This document shows, in pieces, positions 6,901 through 8,420 of a stretch of DNA of 8,420 nt. Below the pieces are notes generated by a model. That model worked only from the letters and a program-made list of their open reading frames with translations. It ran no database searches and had not been told where the DNA came from. The position numbers and the translations under genes were made by a program. This DNA is from Candidatus Sumerlaeota bacterium (GTDB taxonomy: Bacteria > Sumerlaeota > Sumerlaeia > JADFCT01), in contig JAPLSP010000537.1 of assembly GCA_026398575.1 (NCBI GenBank), positions 1-8,420 on the forward strand, read 5' to 3'. How positions within the stretch are numbered: the first letter of the stretch is position 1; every line of letters starts with the position of its first letter.

Positions 6901-8299
6901 TCACGATCCCGACGATGCCTGGGAATAGCTCGAAGGGCGGGCCATAGAGATGAAGCGGCCCGGAAGTAAAATCGCTATAATCCAGCAAAATTGAGTTGCT
7001 GCCGGGGGCTTGAAGCATTCCGGCAAACATGCTTTCATTGTTCACTTCAATAGTGAGAGGATGAGCCGCATCCGCATACTCCGCCACGATGAGCTGGGCG
7101 CCATGATAGCAGACCGCGCTGGGAGAGCTGCTGGCGTCGTATTGCACAAGCACATTGCTTTGCGGCAGCAGTTTGCATCGGTGAAAGGCGGGAATCATCA
7201 GTGAATTCATGATTGCCGGATTGAAATACACGTGCTCTATCGTCAGATTCCCGGTTCCGGACGACGGCCTTATCTCGGCGCACAGATGTTCGCCCAATAG
7301 CACTTTGATCTTAAAATCTATATTGTCATAATCGAAATTGTCTTCGCTATAATATCCCAACGTGGCGCTGGTCAGATCAATGGCGTCCGAGGTTCCGCCG
7401 TCATCCTCGATGACGGAATAGCCGGCGACATTGTTGGAGTTAATGATGTAAACGTCATTTCCCAAGCCGCCATAGAGATAGTTCGTCGTTCCGTAGGAAC
7501 TGCTGGGGATCAGCACATCGTCGCCTTCGCCTCCATAGAGATAGAAGTTGTTGCCGTAAGAGGCGCTGACGTCAAGCAAGTCATTCCCTTCCTCGCCATA
7601 AAGAATCATCCCCCCATTGCAGTAACCGGCGACGCCATATATGCGGTCATTTCCATGGCCGCCATGCGTCTCAACATTTCCGCTTCCGCCATAGATTATG
7701 TCGTCGCCCGGGCCGCCGTCGAGATAATCGTAAATCATTCCGCCATAGATCACATCGTTTCCCTCGCCGCCATAGATCGTATTCGGCCCGGCGCCGCCCC
7801 GAAGGATGTCATTCCCCGCGTATCCATAAATCGTGCTATTGCCCTGCACCGAAGGGTCAATCGTGACGGCGTCGGCGAAGGCGCTGCCATAAAACTCCGT
7901 ATCATGGTTCCAATCGCTGTAGAGCACACGAACTCCCAGCGGTTGTCCCAAACTGGTGAAAGTATCCGTGGTGATACCGCGATAATCAATGATCAGGTCC
8001 GAATTGACCGTCAGGTCCATGCTGAACGTCAGCGAAGTGACGGCGCTCGCCAGACAGGGCCCTCCGACCGGGTCCGCGCCATTGACTTTAACGAGCCCCG
8101 TATCCGACGTGACGCTGACTGTCAGCGTCGTCGAACAATCGAGCGATCCGCTGATTGCGAGCGTCTTTGATACGCCGTTCCACACTGAGCTCCATCCCGC
8201 GAACAACGGCGCGGGCGCCACCGCAAAGCAACTGAAGAAGAAAAGCGCGATGATATTCCCTCTTTGACACGGCATTATAGCTTTTGCGGAAGTCATCAT
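1..8299 (-). CDS. Giant secreted RTX/LamG repeat protein, adhesin-like (3' end outside window)
   Basis: Reading the minus strand from the ATG at 8299 gives 2,766 sense codons with no stop before the window edge; one base of the next codon remains at position 1. The protein, roughly 280 kDa so far by estimate, carries a Sec signal peptide, an RTX nonapeptide block, diverged GG-x-G-x-N-T-L-D modules, four LamG domains, more RTX-like modules and a beta-solenoid-like tail. It is rich in Gly, Asp, Ala, Thr and Ser, as expected for an extracellular calcium-binding beta-roll protein. The first ATG is chosen because AAAGGGG lies 7 bases upstream and a signal peptide follows directly; ATG 8296 is possible, and ATG 8275 would give a shorter, more typical signal peptide but lacks a clear ribosome site. 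Known of the families: RTX repeats bind calcium and fold outside the cell; LamG domains are beta-sandwich ligand binders. Inferred: adhesion or matrix role. No catalytic motif was recognised. No neighbouring gene is visible, so operon context is unknown. Confidence 0.93.
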   Translation of the reverse strand, partial: MMTSAKAIMPCQRGNIIALFFFSCFAVAPAPLFAGWSSVWNGVSKTLAISGSLDCSTTLTVSVTSDTGLVKVNGADPVGGPCLASAVTSLTFSMDLTVNSDLIIDYRGITTDTFTSLGQPLGVRVLYSDWNHDTEFYGSAFADAVTIDPSVQGNSTIYGYAGNDILRGGAGPNTIYGGEGNDVIYGGMIYDYLDGGPGDDIIYGGSGNVETHGGHGNDRIYGVAGYCNGGMILYGEEGNDLLDVSASYGNNFYLYGGEGDDVLIPSSSYGTTNYLYGGLGNDVYIINSNNVAGYSVIEDDGGTSDAIDLTSATLGYYSEDNFDYDNIDFKIKVLLGEHLCAEIRPSSGTGNLTIEHVYFNPAIMNSLMIPAFHRCKLLPQSNVLVQYDASSSPSAVCYHGAQLIVAEYADAAHPLTIEVNNESMFAGMLQAPGSNSILLDYSDFTSGPLHLYGPPFELFPGIVGIVNGFTYIWAPPGHNIADMSANTSYLMTVTLNDIAQSPFSSADVFGNLSSTANCFTVAGGPNTAVFAGFDAILLGPTSDTVRMDLHDKIFNGSIDAGGGAGEDTLDCYLTTSVTISVAMNAVSNITSSIAGFEKFIKADKIYLPNVPATWTVMASNGATTGPVYFEQCNEIFFGSGNDSIVFQSAGGAWLPKIHGGSGTNVLNFGDWSGILTADLEAGQMRQADGTVMEFDQFQRVIGGSATDAISGPGAGAAWDIGTTRTFVAGMEFDYFDYFQGGAGDDVFVPRPDSWIGSRPGAGIDGGGGNNTLDLSALESGVWVDQLHGKIARAGATASLANCQVIATDYADTYFGGLNDDAFDPRGGLNRIQGGWGNDTYWLSAQGAGLAPVADPYGRMTVDATSQTAPTTFALAMPAGIAADGAPVYAAAFPVPNRALSFDGSSGYVEAGSSASLRLSGDLTLECRVYLNRSDVDQGLIVCNALGGTAAGNYLYGLLFETNGVTENLKVIHEHDPGVSITHTFNATLAAKQWHYIALTRDATAKSYTMYVNGSQIGSWTYSQDPSGGESSVCALGTDRRSGWNLDGRIDDAQVWSVIRTQAQIRADMQGVSSGAGNGLVLSLNMDEGQGGVAQDSTANHNDGVLKNSVSWADGRLADTAMRFDGVNDYASVANESAFDFTEAMTLECWFRIGRFDRAEQTLISKGVWRLHRGRADSDTLTFSTPGLSDPDLRGRMNINDGQWHHAAAVYDGANKYLYIDGDLDVATSASGSLATNDLPLQFGDDPSTPARYLNGWLDEIRIWVAARSQAEVRAGMFRRLSGAETGLAGYWSMDHFTQDLTSGGSDAVYHGGGASAEFSDYMSDLQPQAPAWLEFDGVNASALANDPSLFITGDATVECWVWLNAVSGTQRIVSWGAGTLPDSSLWKYRYELRAINDSGTDAVGVWMIQSPDSSTRSYQFDARLRANRWYHLAVTRATTSSLAYTLYVDGAAAGTRTDTAQTTPSSSANGGLCYLGAGFSSGDKLNGRLDDVRIWDRCRTQNEIRGDMNRRLNGGEADLIAWWPVDADDAGTATLRDHGTNSDDCAMSGGLAAAATTGKCLSFDAATQQYMRVGANTALRLRGDMTLEAWIWLNETSQTMRLAHEAQHLFGVEIQAGGQVGLFHRKDLGGDWVDVIAANLGAGRWYHIAVSRAAAASRYDLFINGVRFGSCSYTGGVSTTAGTGAMDVGAREDYAGYFWDGRMAELRLWGRARSEAEVRRDMNRRLLGTEPGLVVCYRMDDGTGESAADSTPNGLNGALYNNPVWTALQGIALQPTLAVKGGLGANTVCATNQPQTWHITAIGIMEISGAWFTGIRNLQCGADADTILFEPDAALAGVIDGGAGAANTLDYSKCYDDLAINLAAGTATGTNGIRNFRNVLTGSGDDTITADGQDNALTGGMGDDTYLFHDDWGSDEVIEESVGGYDTLDFSAVTRDLTVQLAIGVVTDGVNVTTDTNGQAERIKGGAGNDVFIMPGVVDQFASGTGTLDGGAGVDTLDYSAWPAPITVNLVTGEATGLAHAYNFENVIAGAFGTTLTLGPGEGVTTGSSGDDHYYITNGWGNRTIADSGGYNVLDFSQVTANLTFTINFGSIIVTDGINVLTAPNNFAQLIGGHGDDVFRFGAAGVTLAGGAGHIDGGPGSNTLDYSTYVSGVTVRTILGTAPGLSGFAHIQNITGGAGDDHLIGDIGPNVLKGSGGADILEGGGGSDTFVFGDEWGYDLVITQRDGGINFMDFSSVPTSITFSLGTGFIANITSGIFDTSNTVVFDPVSVQKFRGGQGDDLFYITSSTATGFWLDGGDGDDAYNAYFGIGISGDIRIDDTGTTGTSNTLTAYGTDESETYSVSSLSVLRYASGGTTQTLRFNGKIQVLTVYGNGGDDSFDPAYNSPDTTLVIDGGAQATQDRLAHYNSTESPVDHPTGPGEGYFTEPEYKNFYYRDIEQVVYVESVTSKMIGNVLVNAVAIQNGGAGIWSAQGATRFNGLLTTTGPVELDENLKTIQGHRDLVLRGVPGQGDMTLTAGDFTIDAGATGTIARCTPQIIADNVLRVSGVDSGVNFLDFDSSFVWVNGWFQTADPSVPFDRLRLDKATGAAFDAGSITLGNANVFPVTGGAFTSGSIAFANLALPDRLPVTNFRFDELRITTAAATAAGAGGFRSGPLELEFVGSDVAISASTGLTISEANATSNVFAGGQARVVGLALAGGVLSASPGGTLTVGGFSIPFASAPDCVTQGLSVSSAKVDFASGRDINPLSQLVISDSFIQAGGGTF
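962..1417 (-). repeat. RTX-like segment after the tandem units, residues 2295-2446
   Basis: It begins L-D-G-G-D-G-D-D-A-Y-N, an intact RTX-like turn. It continues with D-I-R-I-D-D-T-G-T-T-G and L-T-A-Y-G-T-D-E-S-E-T-Y, then I-Q-V-L-T-V-Y-G-N-G-G-D-D-S-F-D-P and T-T-L-V-I-D-G-G. The order of a D-D-T-G strand, a short hydrophobic strand, then L-T-V-x-G-x-G-G-D-D-x-F and an I-D-G-G is a pattern I associate with decayed calcium-binding beta-rolls in large repeat proteins. The last 50 residues (Y-N-S-T-E-S-P-V-D-H-P to F-Y-Y-R-D-I-E-Q) lack glycine turns and look like a linker to the tail region. Confidence 0.65.
1418..2917 (-). repeat. Beta-roll module copy four plus three tandem units of about 150 residues, residues 1795-2294
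   Basis: The segment opens with T-W-H-I-T and F-T-G-I-R-N-L, matching the diverged module before the LamG array. It runs into three head-to-tail units starting at residues 1839, 1988 and 2135 (149, 147 and 160 residues). Each unit has a first half with (I/L)-D-G-G-x-G and LDYS (1849-1852, 1997-2000, 2144-2147), a repeated WG element (W1912, W2060, W2216), and a second half with LDFS or MDFS (1928-1931, 2074-2077, 2232-2235), ending in an RTX-like turn such as G-G-A-G-N-D-V-F, G-G-H-G-D-D-V-F or G-G-Q-G-D-D-L-F. Strands such as I-T-V-N-L-V-T-G-E-A-T-G follow LDYS. Known of related proteins: these modules flank true RTX turns in giant bacterial surface proteins and are likely beta-roll or beta-helix segments. 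Calcium binding is likely at the intact GGxGDD turns. Confidence 0.82.
2990..3628 (-). other. LamG / concanavalin A-like domain 4, residues 1558-1770
   Basis: The last LamG of the array starts C-L-S-F-D-A-A-T-Q-Q-Y-M-R-V, then R-G-D-M-T-L-E-A-W-I-W-L-N. Mid-domain motifs are G-R-W-Y-H-I-A-V-S-R and Y-D-L-F-I-N-G-V-R-F-G, then W-D-G-R-M-A-E-L-R-L-W. It ends with the signature R-S-E-A-E-V-R-R-D-M-N-R-R-L, V-V-C-Y-R-M-D-D-G-T-G and D-S-T-P-N-G-L-N-G-A-L. Its first strand has E-A-W where domains 1-3 have E-C, so the cysteine shared by the other three is lost. It is joined by a short linker to a beta-roll module of the kind found before domain 1. Confidence 0.87.
3629..4327 (-). other. LamG / concanavalin A-like domain 3, residues 1325-1557
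   Basis: The domain opens W-L-E-F-D-G-V-N-A-S-A-L, with the strand G-D-A-T-V-E-C-W-V-W-L-N, then I-V-S-W-G-A-G. Its middle section is longer than in the other three (about 233 residues in all), carrying an extra loop around Y-R-Y-E-L-R-A-I-N-D-S-G-T-D. It then has N-R-W-Y-H-L-A-V-T-R and Y-T-L-Y-V-D-G-A-A-A-G, followed by L-N-G-R-L-D-D-V-R-I-W-D-R. The tail R-T-Q-N-E-I-R-G-D-M-N-R-R-L and A-W-W-P-V-D-A-D-D are clear. Ligand unknown; the loop may alter specificity, which is inference. Confidence 0.87.
4328..4957 (-). other. LamG / concanavalin A-like domain 2, residues 1115-1324
   Basis: This domain follows domain 1 directly and is the most canonical of the four at its start: A-M-R-F-D-G-V-N-D-Y-A-S-V, then A-M-T-L-E-C-W-F-R-I, I-S-K-G-V-W, N-D-G-Q-W-H-H-A-A-A-V-Y-D-G with Y-L-Y-I-D-G-D-L-D, and L-N-G-W-L-D-E-I-R-I-W. 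The tail is R-S-Q-A-E-V-R-A-G-M-F-R-R-L followed by G-L-A-G-Y-W-S-M-D. The F-D-G-x-N-D-Y and Q-W-H-H motifs are typical of the LamG_3 family. It is slightly shorter (210 residues) than its neighbours. No active-site residues of a glycoside hydrolase are seen, so a binding role is inferred. Confidence 0.88.
4958..5617 (-). other. LamG / concanavalin A-like domain 1, residues 895-1114
   Basis: This is the first of four laminin-G-like (LamG, concanavalin A-like lectin fold) domains. It starts with A-L-S-F-D-G-S-S-G-Y-V-E, followed by the strand L-S-G-D-L-T-L-E-C-R-V-Y-L-N, then W-H-Y-I-A-L-T-R with Y-T-M-Y-V-N-G-S-Q-I-G, then L-D-G-R-I-D-D-A-Q-V-W and the tail R-T-Q-A-Q-I-R-A-D-M. It closes with L-S-L-N-M-D-E-G-Q-G and a D-S-T-A-N-H-N-D-G element. 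At 220 residues it has the usual length for a LamG unit with its trailing segment. The fold is a beta-sandwich that commonly binds sugars or proteins, sometimes with calcium; the ligand here is unknown. Confidence 0.85.
5618..6751 (-). repeat. Three diverged beta-roll modules before the LamG array, residues 517-894
   Basis: Three copies of one module begin near residues 517, 612 and 717. Each has an opening strand (C-F-T-V, T-W-T-V, A-W-D-I), then a G-F/Y-F-E/Y-F-D aromatic element, a glycine turn with Asp (G-P-T-S-D, G-S-G-N-D, G-G-A-G-D-D), and then the core: I-D-A-G-G-G-A-G-E-D-T-L-D at 558, I-H-G-G-S-G-T-N-V-L-N-F at 657 and I-D-G-G-G-G-N-N-T-L-D-L-S at 763. The spacing is 95 and 105 residues. 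After copy three comes another RTX-like turn, I-Q-G-G-W-G-N-D-T-Y-W, and an Ala/Pro/Thr-rich linker that leads into the first LamG. A fourth copy lies on the far side of the LamG array, at residue 1795. The modules resemble decayed RTX beta-rolls, but the calcium ligands are only partly kept, so calcium binding here is uncertain. Confidence 0.7.
6752..7438 (-). other. Unassigned beta-rich region, residues 288-516
   Basis: This part of the giant protein lacks RTX glycine turns and LamG signatures and I do not recognise it. It opens with an acidic, Tyr/Asp-rich stretch (Y-Y-S-E-D-N-F-D-Y-D-N-I-D-F) followed by I-K-V-L-L-G-E-H-L-C and L-T-I-E-H-V-Y-F-N-P. Later come V-A-E-Y-A-D-A-A-H-P, F-T-Y-I-W-A-P-P-G and Y-L-M-T-V-T-L-N-D. 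Alternating hydrophobic residues suggest beta-sandwich or beta-helix structure. Three cysteines lie within about 45 residues (L-C-A-E-I, H-R-C-K-L, A-V-C-Y-H). The DNA at the start of this region is visibly less GC-rich than the LamG part. It could be an immunoglobulin-like spacer or a very decayed beta-roll. Confidence 0.5.
7439..7888 (-). repeat. RTX (hemolysin-type calcium-binding) nonapeptide block, residues 138-287
   Basis: About ten copies of a G-G-x-G-N-D-x-I-Y type repeat are seen, for example G-Y-A-G-N-D-I-L-R-G-G, G-G-E-G-N-D-V-I-Y-G-G, G-G-P-G-D-D-I-I-Y-G-G, G-G-H-G-N-D-R-I-Y-G and G-G-L-G-N-D-V-Y-I-I-N. In the known family, each GGxGxD turn contributes calcium ligands and tandem turns stack into a parallel beta-roll. 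The repeat is unusual in being rich in I-Y-G-G and Y-L-Y-G-G, and in having longer inserts between turns after residue 205 (around C-N-G-G-M-I-L-Y-G, S-Y-G-N-N-F-Y-L-Y-G-G and G-T-T-N-Y-L-Y-G-G). At DNA level the plus-strand word CCGCCATAGAT recurs exactly at 7686, 7740 and 7767. Its position near the N-terminus, not the C-terminus, is uncommon for the family. Confidence 0.88.
7889..8197 (-). other. N-terminal beta-rich pre-RTX domain, residues 35-137
   Basis: About 100 residues between the signal peptide and the first RTX repeat alternate hydrophobic and polar residues, suggesting beta-strands: L-T-V-S-V-T-S-D, then G-L-V-K-V-N-G-A-D-P, then V-T-S-L-T-F-S-M-D, and G-I-T-T-D-T-F-T-S-L. It ends F-Y-G-S-A-F-A-D, which leads straight into the RTX block. 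From memory, a similar V-x-V-N-G-x-x-P element followed by a G-V-T-x-x-x-F-x-S-L element precedes RTX repeats in other large bacterial repeat proteins, so this may be a capping or first beta-roll segment. No named domain can be assigned. Two cysteines (in L-D-C-S and G-P-C-L) could pair. Confidence 0.5.
8198..8299 (-). other. Sec-type signal peptide, residues 1 to about 34
   Basis: The N-terminus has a basic stretch (K6, R13), then a hydrophobic core with I-I-A-L-F-F-F at 16-22 continuing through C24 to about A28, then a proline-containing end P-A-P-L-F-A followed by G35-W36. Cleavage after A34 by signal peptidase I is the best fit, with Ala at -1 and Leu at -3. The n-region is longer than average (about 14 residues). 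Export across the inner membrane by Sec is inferred. This differs from classical type I secreted RTX proteins, which have no cleavable N-terminal signal. Confidence 0.8.
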
Positions 8300-8306
8300 G
8301 ATAATA

Positions 8307-8313
8307 CCCCTTT
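8307..8313 (-). promoter_or_regulatory. Shine-Dalgarno site of the giant gene
   Basis: The minus strand reads AAAGGGG, then seven bases (TATTATC), then ATG-ATG. The spacing suits the first ATG at 8299 best and decides the start. A second purine word, AAGGAA (8325-8330), lies 25 bases upstream of the start and is too far away to act directly. Confidence 0.75.
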
Positions 8314-8376
8314 ATTAAAATAGGTTCCTTAAAAGAATCTGTGGGTCAATTTCGGTTCCGGTAGTTTGCCAAGCTT

Positions 8377-8406
8377 ATGATAGAGCACAATTTCCAAGCA
8401 TTTGAA
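8377..8406 (-). promoter_or_regulatory. Weak sigma-70-like promoter candidate
   Basis: On the minus strand TTCAAA (8401-8406, four of six consensus bases) and TATCAT (8377-8382, five of six) are 18 bases apart. Transcription would begin near 8370, giving a leader of about 70 bases. The -35 match is poor and no operator-like palindrome accompanies it. The host's promoter consensus is not known, so this is only a candidate. Confidence 0.25.
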
Positions 8407-8420
8407 GGTCGAAAATCCAT

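Larger units (their letters stand above)
8300..8420. other. Leader and upstream intergenic DNA
   Basis: The 121 bases upstream of the start are clearly more AT-rich than the gene. Apart from the ribosome site and the promoter candidate I see no open frame of note, no hairpin followed by a T-run, and no riboswitch-like structure. The upstream neighbour lies outside the window. Confidence 0.6.

Noticed and set aside
7686..7777. Recurring 11-base word CCGCCATAGAT as a possible CRISPR-like or non-coding DNA repeat.
   Set aside because: The spacing is irregular (54 and 27 bases, multiples of three) and each copy encodes the I-Y-G-G part of an RTX turn in frame, so it is protein repeat coding.
8198..8299. 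Possible lipoprotein signal with C24 as the lipidated residue (F-F-S-C).
   Set aside because: The residues before C24 do not fit a lipobox (Phe at -3 and -2), and the hydrophobic stretch continues past it to a better signal peptidase I site at A34.
8317..8349. TTGACC (8344-8349) with TATTTT (8317-8322) as a promoter for the giant gene.
   Set aside because: The spacer is 21 bases, too long, and transcription would begin on top of the ribosome binding site.
8323..8359. Direct repeat GGTTCC at 8323-8328 and 8354-8359, 31 bases apart, as an operator pair.
   Set aside because: Six bases repeated twice in 121 bases is weak, the word is not a palindrome, and flanking bases do not match.

Overview
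The window is almost entirely one giant protein-coding gene on the minus strand. It starts at position 8299 and runs without a stop codon to position 1, so its 3' end lies outside the window. I translated the frame codon by codon: 2,766 codons are open, and protein-like repeats and domains appear along the whole length. The many shorter open frames on the plus strand and in other minus frames are antisense or out-of-frame by-products of a GC-rich coding sequence and are not annotated. The only non-coding DNA is the 121-base leader at 8300-8420, which holds a good ribosome binding site and a weak candidate promoter.

The product is a secreted or surface-exposed multidomain protein. In N-to-C order it has: a Sec-type signal peptide (residues 1 to about 34); a short beta-rich pre-RTX domain (35-137); a block of glycine/aspartate-rich RTX (hemolysin-type calcium-binding) nonapeptides (138-287); an unassigned beta-rich region (288-516); three diverged modules with a GG-x-G-x-N-T-L-D core (517-894); four consecutive LamG/concanavalin A-like lectin domains (895-1770); a fourth copy of the diverged module running into three tandem units of about 150 residues that alternate LDYS and LDFS motifs (1795-2294); a further RTX-like segment (2295-2446); and a repetitive, beta-solenoid-like region that leaves the window (2447 onward).

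The family logic suggests an adhesin or matrix protein. RTX repeats fold into calcium-loaded beta-rolls outside the cell, and LamG domains commonly bind carbohydrate or protein ligands. This job is inferred from architecture. No enzyme active site was recognised.

The organism is a bacterium with GC-rich coding DNA and a Shine-Dalgarno leader, probably with a Gram-negative type envelope. Giant RTX plus LamG proteins of this style, with the R-[ST]-x-x-E-[IV]-R-x-x-M-x-R-R-L signature after each LamG, are my recollection of planctomycete, verrucomicrobial/lentisphaeral and candidate-phylum genomes, but the window has no taxonomic marker gene. No tRNA, rRNA, CRISPR array, insertion sequence or terminator was seen.
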